A stretch of 64,000 nt of DNA, taken from assembly GCF_024758725.1 (NCBI RefSeq), contig NZ_CP096972.1:1904001-1968000 (forward strand), in the 5' to 3' direction. Made by a program: the position numbers and the translations under genes. The DNA is from Sphingomonas sp. SUN039. Its GTDB lineage: Bacteria > Pseudomonadota > Alphaproteobacteria > Sphingomonadales > Sphingomonadaceae. Numbering within the stretch: position 1 is the stretch's first letter; every line of letters starts with the position of its first letter. Positions 1 through 8,562 of this stretch are shown here, in pieces. The notes below the pieces were generated by a model. The model searched no databases, was not told where the DNA came from, and was given only the letters and a program-made list of their open reading frames with translations.

Positions 1-339
1 CTTCACCTCGCCCTTCACGTCCTCGATCGCCTTGGTGCAGGCCAGTGTGTTGGTGCCGTCGATGTTCATCGAGCACGACCCGCAAATCCCCTCGCGACAC
101 GAGCGGCGGAAGGTCAGCGAGCTATCCTGTTCGCCCTTGATCTTGATCAGCGCGTCGAGGACCATCGGGCCGGTCGTGTCGAGGTCGATCTCGAAGCTGT
201 CGTAGCGCGGGTTCTCGCCGCTGTCGGGATCGTAGCGGTAGATTTTGAACGCCTTGGTCCGTTTCGCGCCCGCCGCCGCCTTGTGCACGCGGCCCTTGCC
301 GCTGATCTTCGAGTTCTTGGGGAGCAGAAATTCGGCCAT
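1..339 (-). CDS. sdhB: Succinate dehydrogenase iron-sulfur subunit SdhB (N-terminal part; gene runs off the left edge)
   Basis: This is the electron-transfer subunit of complex II, which passes electrons from the SdhA FAD to quinone at the inner membrane. The first 113 residues are present. They contain the plant-ferredoxin-type 2Fe-2S ligands Cys81, Cys86, Cys89 and Cys101 in the CREGICGSC...TLAC arrangement. The two other clusters would lie beyond the window. The start is the ATG at 339, and the next gene upstream is divergent. It is oddly placed: sdhC, sdhD and sdhA are about 10.3 kb away on the same strand, whereas these four genes normally form one operon. Confidence 0.96.
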   Translation of the reverse strand, partial: MAEFLLPKNSKISGKGRVHKAAAGAKRTKAFKIYRYDPDSGENPRYDSFEIDLDTTGPMVLDALIKIKGEQDSSLTFRRSCREGICGSCSMNIDGTNTLACTKAIEDVKGEVK

Positions 340-603
340 CGGGGTTTCCTGTCGGTTCCCTTCCCCATTTGCGCTGCCAGTGCGAGAGTGCAACCCCTGT
401 GTCAGTGAAATGTGCTCCTGCGAAAGCAGGAGCCTTGACGATCGTCAGGGTTGCTCGTCGGCAAGGCTCCTGCATACGCAGGAGTACGGCGAGATAATTT
501 CACATAATCCCGCTTGAAACGCCGCAACCGCTTCCCATTTCCGCAATCCGGATGCCGCTTACGGGTCCGGAAACAACCAAGTCGCTTTGAAAGGACTAAA
601 CCC
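340..603. promoter_or_regulatory. Divergent intergenic region between sdhB and the Hsp20 gene
   Basis: 264 bp separate the divergent starts of sdhB and the small heat-shock protein gene. Because sdhB is detached from sdhCDA, its promoter must lie here unless transcription reads through from far upstream. The region contains a double hairpin repeat (414-484) and a 12-bp palindrome TGACGATCGTCA at 436-447. No convincing -35/-10 pair was assigned by eye. Confidence 0.5.
414..484. repeat. Pair of short hairpins (sphingomonad-type palindromic repeat)
   Basis: The first hairpin has arms GCTCCTGC (414-421) and GCAGGAGC (426-433) around a GAAA tetraloop. A second has arms CTCCTGC (467-473) and GCAGGAG (478-484). 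The two copies are inverted relatives of each other around the TGACGATCGTCA palindrome. This looks like a dispersed intergenic palindromic element rather than a terminator, since both flanking genes start here. Confidence 0.7.
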
Positions 604-1065
604 ATGCGTACCAATTTCGACTTCACTCCGTATCGCCGCAGCACCGTCGGCTTCGACAATCTGTTCGACCTGCTCGAAACCTCGACGCGGGCGGCGACCG
701 TCGACAACTACCCGCCCTTCGACATCGAACGGTCGGGCGACGACAGCTACCGCATCACCATCGCCATCGCCGGCTTCAAGGCCGACGAAATCGAGATGGT
801 CGCGCAGGCGAACAAGCTCGTCGTGACCGGTAAAAAGGCCGAGGTCGAGGGCGACGACACCCGTCAGTTCGTCCACCGCGGCATCGCGACCCGCGCGTTC
901 GAGCGGCGCTTCGAACTCGCCGATTATGTCACCGTGTCGGGTGCCAATCTCGACAACGGGCTTCTGACTATCGACCTCGTCCGCGAGGTTCCGGAGGCGA
1001 TGCGTCCGCGAAAGATCGCCATCGGCGGCCAGACCCCGCAGCTGGAAGTCGCCAAGGCTGCCTAA
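604..1065 (+). CDS. Hsp20/alpha-crystallin family small heat-shock protein
   Basis: An ATP-independent holdase of 153 residues that would bind unfolding proteins in the cytoplasm. The alpha-crystallin domain runs from about residue 38 (PPFDIERSGDDSYRITIAIAG) to about 135 and includes the typical FERRFELADYV strand. A basic MRPRKIAI segment follows. The start at ATG 604 is preferred to an in-frame ATG at 514 because AAAGGA lies just upstream and the homologous part begins here. Its stop overlaps the stop of the convergent creD gene by 4 nt. Confidence 0.93.
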   Translation: MRTNFDFTPYRRSTVGFDNLFDLLETSTRAATVDNYPPFDIERSGDDSYRITIAIAGFKADEIEMVAQANKLVVTGKKAEVEGDDTRQFVHRGIATRAFERRFELADYVTVSGANLDNGLLTIDLVREVPEAMRPRKIAIGGQTPQLEVAKAA

Positions 1066-2507
1066 GCGGTAACCTGGGGAGGGGGCGCTGCCGTCTCCTC
1101 CCCTCTCCGCGCACCCCAGTCGAGGCGGCGCGTCACGTACATGACCGCCGCGAGTGCCACGAACAGCATTAGCGAGCCGATCAGCAGCGAGTAAGCCTCC
1201 AGGCTCAACAGGATATAGAGCACCGCATAAAGTGCGGTCAGCAGTCCCGCGATATAGGCCGCGCGCCGCCAGCTCTTCAGTACCGCTGCCGAATAGGCCG
1301 TGATCAGCCCGATAATCCCCGCGCCCGCGATCAGATAGGCGAGCGTAAACCCGACCACCTCGGCGAACGCCAGCAGCAGCACGAAGAACAGCACCAGCGC
1401 CGCGCCGACCAGCAGATATTCCACCGTCGAGACCCGCACCCCGCCGATGACGTCGAACATCAGGAAGGCGAGGAAGGTGAAGCCGATGAACAGAAACCCG
1501 TATTTGGTCGCGCGGTTGACCTGGTCGTACAGGTCGATGGGCTGGATCAGGCTGATGCTCATGCTGCCGCTGGTCGCGGCGCTCCCGTCGGCGATTTCTA
1601 GCGATGCCAAGCGACCGTCTTTCGGCGTACTGACGGCCTTGTCCTCGGCATCGACGAGAGCCTGCCCCAGCGCAAGATTGCCGACGCGGTAGGTTGCATC
1701 GAACCCGGCGGGACCGATGCCGCGCTTCACCGGCAGGAACCCGCCGCCGAAACTCGGCGATGGCCAACTCGACGTGACGTGCCACTGGGTATCGCCCGCG
1801 CGCGGTGCCAGCGTCAGCGAGGCATTGCCGCGGAACCGGTAATCGAAATCGGCCGCAATCGGCCCGCTCGGCAGTCCCGATGCGTCGAGTCCGGCAAAAA
1901 AGCCCGAATTGCCCGTCGCGCCCAACCCATGGCCGGGTTCGAGCACCACTGCCTTGCCCCCAACACGCACCACCGGCGGCGGGCCGAACAGCCCGCGCGC
2001 GTTGGACAGGCCGAAGCGCAACTCGGCACGGTTCCACACCAAAGCCTTGGCATCGATGCCCAGCCGCGACAGGTCGGCAGGCATGGCGAACTGTGCGCTG
2101 CCGGTCAGCCGCGCCTCGTAAACCACCGCTTCGTAGATCGACCGCTTGCGGCGGCTGGGATCGAGCTTCGCGTCGATCTGCGCGGTCTCGGGCGACAGCG
2201 CCATTTCCTTCCACACGGTGGAGGTCTTCGTAACTTGCTTGCCGCCCTCCTCGACGGTTTCGGTCGTCTGCGCCTGATAGGGCACGACCAGCACCGGCCC
2301 CGCGATCACCTGCGGCCCGCCCCAGCCCTCGACAATCGAGGCCTGCGCGGTCGTCGACTGGTTCTGCCGGTCGTAAACCAGCGCCCAGACGGTCACGAGC
2401 GGCACCGCCAGCAACAGGCCGACAAGAATGACCAGCGCAAGCTTTACCCCCGGCGACCGTTCGCCGCCTTTGCTGCGGAAAACGGGCGTCGCCGGGGGCA
2501 GTGCCAT
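1062..2507 (-). CDS. creD: CreD family inner membrane protein
   Basis: A 481-residue membrane protein of the CreD (Cet) family, linked in enterobacteria to the CreBC regulon and envelope integrity. A transmembrane helix lies near residues 20-42 after a short basic N-terminus. A large periplasmic domain of about 280 residues follows, then a C-terminal bundle of about five or six helices. Motifs seen include the family-like QSTTAQASIVEGWGGPQ and DLYDQVNRATKYGFLFIGFTF. It sits 1 bp downstream of the GlsB-like gene, so the two are probably cotranscribed. Biochemical function is not established for the family. Confidence 0.92.
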   Translation of the reverse strand: MALPPATPVFRSKGGERSPGVKLALVILVGLLLAVPLVTVWALVYDRQNQSTTAQASIVEGWGGPQVIAGPVLVVPYQAQTTETVEEGGKQVTKTSTVWKEMALSPETAQIDAKLDPSRRKRSIYEAVVYEARLTGSAQFAMPADLSRLGIDAKALVWNRAELRFGLSNARGLFGPPPVVRVGGKAVVLEPGHGLGATGNSGFFAGLDASGLPSGPIAADFDYRFRGNASLTLAPRAGDTQWHVTSSWPSPSFGGGFLPVKRGIGPAGFDATYRVGNLALGQALVDAEDKAVSTPKDGRLASLEIADGSAATSGSMSISLIQPIDLYDQVNRATKYGFLFIGFTFLAFLMFDVIGGVRVSTVEYLLVGAALVLFFVLLLAFAEVVGFTLAYLIAGAGIIGLITAYSAAVLKSWRRAAYIAGLLTALYAVLYILLSLEAYSLLIGSLMLFVALAAVMYVTRRLDWGARRGEETAAPPPQVTA

Positions 2508-2508
2508 C

Positions 2509-2766
2509 TCAGCGAATGCCGAAACGGTGCGCGATGAAGATCAGCACCATCGCGCCGACCACCGACATGATAAAGCCGGCAGGCGTCGGCTTCATCATAT
2601 CCTTTTCCTTGGTGAACAGGCCGCCGATGAAGCCGCCGACGAACGAGCCGCCGATGCCGAGCAAAGTCGTCCAGATCCAGCCCATCTCGATCGCGCCCGG
2701 ATAAAAGAAGCGTGCGAGCAGGCCGCTCAGGAAACCGATGACGATCCAACCGATGATATTCAACAT
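2509..2766 (-). CDS. GlsB/YeaQ/YmgE family stress-response membrane protein
   Basis: An 85-residue protein with three predicted transmembrane helices separated by glycine-rich turns (GFLSGLLARFFYPG, GIGGSFVGGFIGGLF, FIMSVVGAMVLIFIAHRFG). This is the transglycosylase-associated/GlsB layout. ATG 2766 is chosen because AGGA is well spaced upstream and the family sequence begins with MLNIIGWIVIG. It is the first gene of a likely two-gene operon with creD. Family members are often induced by stationary-phase or acid stress, but the molecular role is unknown. Confidence 0.9.
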   Translation of the reverse strand: MLNIIGWIVIGFLSGLLARFFYPGAIEMGWIWTTLLGIGGSFVGGFIGGLFTKEKDMMKPTPAGFIMSVVGAMVLIFIAHRFGIR

Positions 2767-2944
2767 GACGCAGGTCCTCCCCGAAATGCGTGGAGCGAGC
2801 AGACTGGCGCGGGTGCACCGGCTTGGCAAGCTGGGCATCGCCCGCACCCGCCAATCACTGTGGAATATTGTAAACGTCCCTGTGTGGAACACCCTCGAAG
2901 ACGGGGGCGAAATCGTTCACCATTTCGGCTATGCGCGCCGCTCG

Positions 2945-3946
2945 ATGACGGCACGGCCCTTCCTTTCCGCGCACCAGCGCTTTGCGATGCGCGCCCGTGC
3001 GCGCGCCGCACGGCGGGCGCGACGGATGCGGCTGGCAGGGGTCTTGCTGCTCCCCTTCGCACTGCTGTCGTGCGTCGCCGATGGCGGAACGCGGGTCGCG
3101 AGCATTGCAGCGCCGACTGCCGCTGCACCCTCTTACGCAGGTATTCCGGTGATCGCCGGAACGCCGGTGGCCGCAACCGAGCCCGCTCCTGTCGCCGACC
3201 TCGCCCCCGTTGCGCCAACCGGGCCGTCGTTCGTCGCGGCGCTCGGTCAGCGCGACCGCATGCGCGCGACACTGTGTCTGGCCAGCGCCATCTATTACGA
3301 GGCAGCGACCGAGCCCGATGAAGGGCAACGCGCCGTCGCGCAGGTCGTGCTCAACCGTGTCCGCCACCGCGAATGGCCGCAAACAATCTGCGGCGTCGTC
3401 TATCAGGGGTCGGACCAGCCCGGTTGCCAGTTCAGTTTCGCCTGCGACGGTGCGATGGCGCGCGCGCCGATGCTGGGCGCGTGGATCCGCGCGCGACGTG
3501 TTGCCGAACGCGCGCTGGCGGGTGAGGTCTATGCGCCGGTCGGCAGCGCAACCTTCTACCACACGATGCAGGTCGCGCCCGCCTGGGGCCGCCGGATGAC
3601 GCCGGTCGCCATCGTCGGCGCGCATATATTCTACCGGATGCCGGGCGATGCGCCCGAGGCGTCGTCGCTGCCGATGCTCTATGCCGGACGCGAGCCGACG
3701 CCGGGGCCGCTACCGCGCGTCGCCCCGCCCGCGCAGCTGATGGCAGTCGGCCTGCCGGTACCGGTCGTGCCGGGAACGCCGGTCATGCCCGTCGCGGTCG
3801 GACCGGTGACGACTGCGGCGTCGGCACCGACCGTCACCTACAGCCGCATCGCGCCGAGCCAGGACAAACGCTATGTCCCCGGCGCCCTGCCCGACAGCAC
3901 GATCCGCGAGGAATTCCGCGACAGCGGGAAATGGATCGCGCGCTAA
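2945..3946 (+). CDS. SleB-type cell wall hydrolase, probable lipoprotein
   Basis: A peptidoglycan hydrolase of the SleB/Hydrolase_2 family (333 residues). The catalytic domain spans roughly residues 105-235 and contains CLASAIYYEAATEPDEGQRAVAQ, where the glutamate of YYEA is the expected catalytic acid, and the downstream VLNRVRHREWPQTICGVVYQ and QFSFACDG motifs. Start ATG 2945 gives a very basic N-terminus followed by a hydrophobic stretch ending LLPFALLSC, a good lipobox. A longer in-frame start at 2738 would add a segment with no family resemblance. The C-terminal ~100 residues are proline- and valine-rich and probably disordered. Its stop abuts the convergent C13 peptidase gene. Confidence 0.88.
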   Translation: MTARPFLSAHQRFAMRARARAARRARRMRLAGVLLLPFALLSCVADGGTRVASIAAPTAAAPSYAGIPVIAGTPVAATEPAPVADLAPVAPTGPSFVAALGQRDRMRATLCLASAIYYEAATEPDEGQRAVAQVVLNRVRHREWPQTICGVVYQGSDQPGCQFSFACDGAMARAPMLGAWIRARRVAERALAGEVYAPVGSATFYHTMQVAPAWGRRMTPVAIVGAHIFYRMPGDAPEASSLPMLYAGREPTPGPLPRVAPPAQLMAVGLPVPVVPGTPVMPVAVGPVTTAASAPTVTYSRIAPSQDKRYVPGALPDSTIREEFRDSGKWIAR

Positions 3947-4915
3947 CTACTTCAGCGCATCGGTTGCCGGCTTGCCGACCGGCGTGGTCGCGGGGGGCAA
4001 GGCGCGCTCCAGCACATCGAGCCAGGTTTTCGCCTTCGATCCGATATAGCTCTGCGGTTGCGACGGGAGCAGCCGCCCCTTCGCCTCCCATTCGGCAATC
4101 GTCATCGTCGCCTCCGCCGCGGCGGTCGCCAGCCCTTGCGGCTTCCGCAGCGCATGGTTGATCAAGGCATCGCCGAAAAAGGTCCAGTCATTGTCGGCCT
4201 GACACCCGAACGACGTCCGGGTCGATGACGCGGCCGTGACGATCGCCGTGCTGTCGGTCACGAGTGTCGGCACGAACACCCCCGAATAACAGGCACTGAT
4301 CAGCAGCATCCGGTTCTTGATGCCGAGTTCGTTCAGCAACCCCGCCAGCTTCGACGGACCGAGCAGGCCGAACCCCGCATCGCCGTCATTATAGACGACA
4401 CCGAACTGCGCACCGTGGCTGGTGGTATAGAGCACCAGCGCATCCTCCGGTCCCATCAGCTCGGCAAAGCGCGCAAGCACGGCGGCGATATTGGCGGGAC
4501 TGCCCATCGGCTGCATGCTCGGCCCGCTGCCATCGGTGCCCGCCAAGGTCAGGCTATGGCCGGTCGCGCCATAGCGCCGCGCGAGCACGCGTCCGGCTTC
4601 CCTTGCTTCGCGCCCGAACACCGCGTCGCTGTCGAGCCCGACCGACAGCACGAACGCCTCGACCACGCCTTTGCGCCCCGGTGTCAGCCGCGCCAGCGCG
4701 GCGGCAAGGCGGCGATGCTCGGCAAGTTCGTATTTCGCGCTCCGCGACCGTTCGATGCTCGTCCCGATATCGGCAGCATAGGCGATCTCGCCGGGGCCGA
4801 GCTTGTCGAGAAACGGCGGCGCGGCGGTATGTTCGGCCGGCTTGAACGGCGGCGGCGCGGGCGCGGCCCCGAGCAGAGCGAGCGCGGCAAGCACGGCGAA
4901 ACGACGGAATGACAT
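3947..4915 (-). CDS. Secreted C13 (legumain-like) family cysteine peptidase
   Basis: A 322-residue protein with a signal peptide (MSFRRFAVLAALALLGAAPA) and the clan CD catalytic dyad. His167 lies in YTTSHGAQ and Cys209 in LLISACYSG, each after a hydrophobic strand as in legumains and caspases. This matches the peptidase C13 family, which prefers asparagine in eukaryotic legumains; bacterial substrates are unknown. Mature enzyme would be periplasmic or exported. It lies between a convergent cell wall hydrolase and a same-strand aminotransferase. Start ATG 4915 is chosen because it begins the signal peptide. Confidence 0.85.
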   Translation of the reverse strand: MSFRRFAVLAALALLGAAPAPPPFKPAEHTAAPPFLDKLGPGEIAYAADIGTSIERSRSAKYELAEHRRLAAALARLTPGRKGVVEAFVLSVGLDSDAVFGREAREAGRVLARRYGATGHSLTLAGTDGSGPSMQPMGSPANIAAVLARFAELMGPEDALVLYTTSHGAQFGVVYNDGDAGFGLLGPSKLAGLLNELGIKNRMLLISACYSGVFVPTLVTDSTAIVTAASSTRTSFGCQADNDWTFFGDALINHALRKPQGLATAAAEATMTIAEWEAKGRLLPSQPQSYIGSKAKTWLDVLERALPPATTPVGKPATDALK

Positions 4916-4979
4916 TAACAACCCCCTGCCCTTAATGCTGGGGAGCGCGCGCGGCGGCGTCAAGCCAAAGCGGCCGACG

Positions 4980-6257
4980 TCAGACCGCCATGCGCGGCAC
5001 GACGATCCGCAGCGCGCGCACCAGCGCGTCGATCTGCGCGGGCGACGTGAACAGGGCCGGGCAGATGCGGATGCACGCGCCCCTTGCCACGCCGGTACGA
5101 TGGACCGAGAAAATCCCGAACTCGTCGAGCAACGTCCTGGCAATCGCGATATTGTCCGCGACCGACGTCCGCCCCCGGATACGGAACGCTGTCGTCCCGG
5201 CATGAAGCGTCGGGTCGGCGGGGGTCAGGATTTCGAGGCCGTTCAGCCCGCGCAACTCCTCCGCCCAGCGGTCGCGCAGCCAGCGCAGGCGAGCGATGCG
5301 GTTTGGCGCGCCCACCGCATTCTGAAAGGCGAGCGCGGCCGGTACGGTCAGCTGCGCCGCCATATCGACGGTGCCGGTATGGATGCGGCTCTCGGCAGTT
5401 GCGCCGACCGGCAGCCCATTGCCCGGATCGGGGTCGATAGCGTCCAGCCGCGACTTTCGGATGTAGAACGCCCCGACACCGAGTGGCGCGCCCATCCATT
5501 TGTGCAGGTTGAACCCGGCAAAGTCCACGCCCGCCGCGATGGTTCCCGCCTCGAGCTGGCCCCAGCTGTGCGCCGCATCGACGATGGCATCGATCCCGCG
5601 CGACTTCGCCAGCGCGACGATCTCCGCCAGCGGCAGCGCGAGGCCGGTGCGATGGCTGAGATGGGTCAAGAGCACCATCCGGATGCGCGGGTTGGCGTCG
5701 AACGCGCGGGCATAACTATCGATCAGCGCCTGCCGCGTTGCCGGTTCGGGCAGCGCGATCTTGATCACTTCGACCCCGCGTGACCGGTGGAGTCCCTCCA
5801 TAAACCCCTGCATCGCGTCGTAATCGAGATCGGCGTAGAGCACCGCGTCACCGGGGCGCAGGCGGTTGTAGTTCTGGATGAGCGTCCGCAGTGCCTCGGT
5901 CGCGTTGCGGGCAAAGGCGATCTCGTCGGGCGCGGCCCCGAGCCCCGTCGCGACCTGGGCGCGGATGCTATCGAGATCCGCCCCGAACCCGCGCCGCGCA
6001 TAGTAACTGTTGTCGCGGTTCACGCGTTCGATGTTGCGCTCATACGCGGCCATCACGGGCCGCGCCATGATGCCCCAATTGCCGTTTTCGAGCTGGATAA
6101 TGTCGGGGTTCACGTTGTACTGCGCGGCGACGGTGCGCCACCAGCGTTCATCGTCCGGCCCCTTCGGCGCGCCGGTCGGCAGCGATGCCGCAGCTTGTGC
6201 AGCCATCGGCAGCACGGCGGCACCGGCGAGCAGCGCGCGGCGGTCGAGGGTGGTCAT
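4980..6257 (-). CDS. Tat-exported class V aminotransferase (isopenicillin-N epimerase-like)
   Basis: A fold-type I PLP enzyme of 425 residues. The N-terminus MTTLDRRALLAGAAVLPMAA is a twin-arginine signal, so the enzyme is expected to be folded with PLP and then exported to the periplasm. Conserved residues seen are Asp227 and His230 in VDAAHSWGQ, Lys253 (Schiff base) in FNLHKWMGAPLG, and THLSHRTGL. Related proteins are annotated as isopenicillin-N epimerase-like or cysteine desulfurase-like; the substrate cannot be read from sequence. A periplasmic location is unusual for the class. Confidence 0.88.
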   Translation of the reverse strand: MTTLDRRALLAGAAVLPMAAQAAASLPTGAPKGPDDERWWRTVAAQYNVNPDIIQLENGNWGIMARPVMAAYERNIERVNRDNSYYARRGFGADLDSIRAQVATGLGAAPDEIAFARNATEALRTLIQNYNRLRPGDAVLYADLDYDAMQGFMEGLHRSRGVEVIKIALPEPATRQALIDSYARAFDANPRIRMVLLTHLSHRTGLALPLAEIVALAKSRGIDAIVDAAHSWGQLEAGTIAAGVDFAGFNLHKWMGAPLGVGAFYIRKSRLDAIDPDPGNGLPVGATAESRIHTGTVDMAAQLTVPAALAFQNAVGAPNRIARLRWLRDRWAEELRGLNGLEILTPADPTLHAGTTAFRIRGRTSVADNIAIARTLLDEFGIFSVHRTGVARGACIRICPALFTSPAQIDALVRALRIVVPRMAV

Positions 6258-6347
6258 GCGGCTCTCCGACAATGGCGTGCGGGCGATGCTAGCCGCGCAA
6301 CCCTCTCCCGCGCTAGGGCGTTGCACGGCCCAAAGGAAATCGCCCGC

Positions 6348-6650
6348 ATGTCCACCCCCATCGCCCTCGACATCCCGCACAGCCTGGGCAAGGTCGCTGC
6401 GCACGACCGGCTCGATCGCGGCATCGGCAAGATCGGCCAGCTGATCCCCGGCGGCGGGCAGGTGACACACAGCTGGTCGGGCGAGACGATGACCTTCACC
6501 GTGACTGCGATAGGCCAGACGATGCACTGCACCGCGACGGTGTTCGAGGACAAAGTCCACGCCGAAGTCGACCTGCCGCCGATGCTGGGGTTGTTTGCGG
6601 CGAAAATCAGAGATGCGCTGGGCGCAGGGTTGCCGAAATTGTTGAAGTGA
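6348..6650 (+). CDS. Polyhydroxyalkanoic acid system family protein
   Basis: A 100-residue soluble protein of the PHA granule-associated (PHA_gran_rgn) family. It starts with MSTPIALDIPHSLGKVAAHDR and ends with FAAKIRDALGAGLPKLL, both typical of the family. AAAGGAAAT lies well placed before ATG 6348. Family members are found near PHA genes in some bacteria, but no PHA biosynthesis gene is nearby here, so a granule role is only suggested by the family name. Confidence 0.85.
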   Translation: MSTPIALDIPHSLGKVAAHDRLDRGIGKIGQLIPGGGQVTHSWSGETMTFTVTAIGQTMHCTATVFEDKVHAEVDLPPMLGLFAAKIRDALGAGLPKLLK

Positions 6651-6674
6651 TGCTCCGAACCCCGGCGGAAGCAA

Positions 6675-7934
6675 TCAACTTGCCGCCGGTAGCGTCGCCA
6701 GAAACGCCTTGAAGTTCGCGGGCATCCCGACCCCGTTCTGGGTGGGCGTCGAGACATAGCTGAACGGCACCGGATAGGCGGCATATTGGCAGTTGGTGAA
6801 CGATCCGTCGGGGTTCTCCACCATATTGCCCCCTTCGTTCTCGACAGAAAAGGACGGACGTATGCCATAGGCCCAGGGGGTCGCCACCAGCCCCGCGCGC
6901 GGGCCGCTGTTCGGCAGGTCGGGCGGCGGGCCGACGTTCCAGAAAACCCAGTCATTGTCGAACGGCGAGCCAACGGTATCGCCCTGCAACGCCCATTGCG
7001 CGCTCTGGGCGCTCAGCGGCACCGGCGTGGCATAGTTTTTCATGGCGATTGCAGCCAGATCGTCGACCGGCATCCCGGCGAACAACGTACCCATGGCCCC
7101 AATGATCGCCTGCGTATCCGCGGTCACCGTCGTCAGGCTCGACGCATTGATCGTGCCGCCCCAGGCCGCGCACAGGAAGCTCAGCCCCTTGACCTGACAG
7201 GCGAGCGCCGCCGTGAGCGCCGGAACGATGACCTTGCCGAACGTGTCGCTGAGCACGCCCGGCAGCGCATCGAGGATCATCGACGCATCGGGAAAACTCG
7301 CGAACCACAGCCCCGCGAGCGCCGGATCGGTGTTGATCACCCGGGTCGTTTGCGCCGGGTCTGCGGCGACCTTGGCATAGGCCTGCGTCACTTCCACCGC
7401 CTGATAGGAAATGATGCCGCGCAATTCGCCCGACCCGACCAGCAAATCGTGGATGTTCCGCATCGCCGTTGCCACCGCATCGACATTGGTCGCCTGGAAC
7501 AGGTCGAACAGCGAATTGGTCCCCTGTTCGAAGGTCGTGGCGTTCGCCATGCCCACGATCGCGGCGGCAAAGGTCTGGTAGTTCTGCTCCACGACGTTGA
7601 GGTTCTGGGCATATTGCAACAGCGCCGCCTGTAGCTCGGCATCGGTGATCTGCGACGAAATCTGGGTCAGCTGCGCCTCGATCTTGTCGATCCCCGCCGA
7701 CAGTGCGTTCATCTTGGCGGTGATGGCGGCCAGGTCGCCCTCGATCGCGGTCAGCGCGGTTAATATCTGCTTGTAATAGGCGTCCTGCGTGCCCGACGCC
7801 GAGTCCAGCCCCAGCGCCGCAAAGGCAGGATCGGTCAGGTCGGCAACCTGTTCCGACAACACATTGACCGCAATCGACTGCGCGATACCGGCGGCGGTTT
7901 CATAAGGGCCGGGGTCGGTCAGGGTCGTTTCCAC
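6675..7934 (-). CDS. Uncharacterised protein with a long helical/coiled-coil N-terminal half
   Basis: Not recognised. The 419-residue protein starts at GTG 7934, preceded by GAAAGGA. Residues about 52-125 form a heptad-like alpha-helical stretch (KQILTALTAIEGDLAAITAK, then IEAQLTQISSQITDAELQ). A more hydrophobic middle (FGKVIVPALTAALACQVKGL) and an aromatic, glycine/proline-rich C-terminal third follow. There is no signal peptide or clear catalytic motif. The layout of long helices, then a hydrophobic patch, then a beta-type tail is reminiscent of helical pore-forming toxins, but this is only a resemblance in architecture. It stands alone, convergent with the PHA-system gene. Confidence 0.7.
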   Translation of the reverse strand: METTLTDPGPYETAAGIAQSIAVNVLSEQVADLTDPAFAALGLDSASGTQDAYYKQILTALTAIEGDLAAITAKMNALSAGIDKIEAQLTQISSQITDAELQAALLQYAQNLNVVEQNYQTFAAAIVGMANATTFEQGTNSLFDLFQATNVDAVATAMRNIHDLLVGSGELRGIISYQAVEVTQAYAKVAADPAQTTRVINTDPALAGLWFASFPDASMILDALPGVLSDTFGKVIVPALTAALACQVKGLSFLCAAWGGTINASSLTTVTADTQAIIGAMGTLFAGMPVDDLAAIAMKNYATPVPLSAQSAQWALQGDTVGSPFDNDWVFWNVGPPPDLPNSGPRAGLVATPWAYGIRPSFSVENEGGNMVENPDGSFTNCQYAAYPVPFSYVSTPTQNGVGMPANFKAFLATLPAAS

Positions 7935-8562
7935 TATGACCGTCCTTTCGTTGCGCGGGAGTGACGATAAGGGGGAATGGAGCGAGGTCAATGGTGGTGC
8001 GCGAGCTTGTTCCTCCCCCTCAGGAAGAGGGAGAAGGATTCTCCAACATCTGCGGGCGCACCCGTCCACCGGCAGCAGCAGAGGCGCGTAAAATGCGACC
8101 GGCGCGTCCTGCCACGGGCATCCGGGCGGGACGACTTTGTGGGTCGTTCCAGTCAGGCACGCTTGGTTAGAGGGTGCCGTATCGCCATCGTACCCGGCTT
8201 CGCATCTGTGTGGCTGCGCCGAAGAGTGCCTATAGAAACGAACTCTCTGCGGATGTGACCGCAGCGTCAGTCTCTCGCTTATGCGGCGATGATCGCCGTC
8301 GTAAGTCCGTTGCCGGACCGCGAGAGAAGTTTCGGGTTCTGTACACCCCGGACAGCCGGGCAACTCGGCGATCCGACGGCGATGCATCGGCTTTGATAAA
8401 CCGGATGGCTCCGCGCCGGTCGCATGTCACGAACGTCGCCGTTCGCGCTGCCAGCCGTTGCGTTGATCGGACGTTCGGGTGGGCAGATGCGCTCTGTAAC
8501 CGATACGGTTAGCATTGTCAAGAACAAAATGCGTACAAAATTGCCGTCGTTTTCAATTCGAC
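7935..8562. other. 628-bp stretch without a recognisable gene
   Basis: Open frames here have no family resemblance and overlap on both strands. A CCTCCCCCTCAGGAAGAGGG-like stretch near 8010-8035 resembles the palindromic repeat at 10030-10185. The last 80 bases (8485-8562), downstream of hepT, are clearly more AT-rich than their surroundings. The promoter of the 7934 gene must lie in the left part. Confidence 0.55.

Noticed and set aside
8174-8512. A possible gene between the 7934 gene and hepT
   Set aside because: Composition is typical of a chance frame, competing frames exist on both strands, and no motif or ribosome-binding site is convincing.
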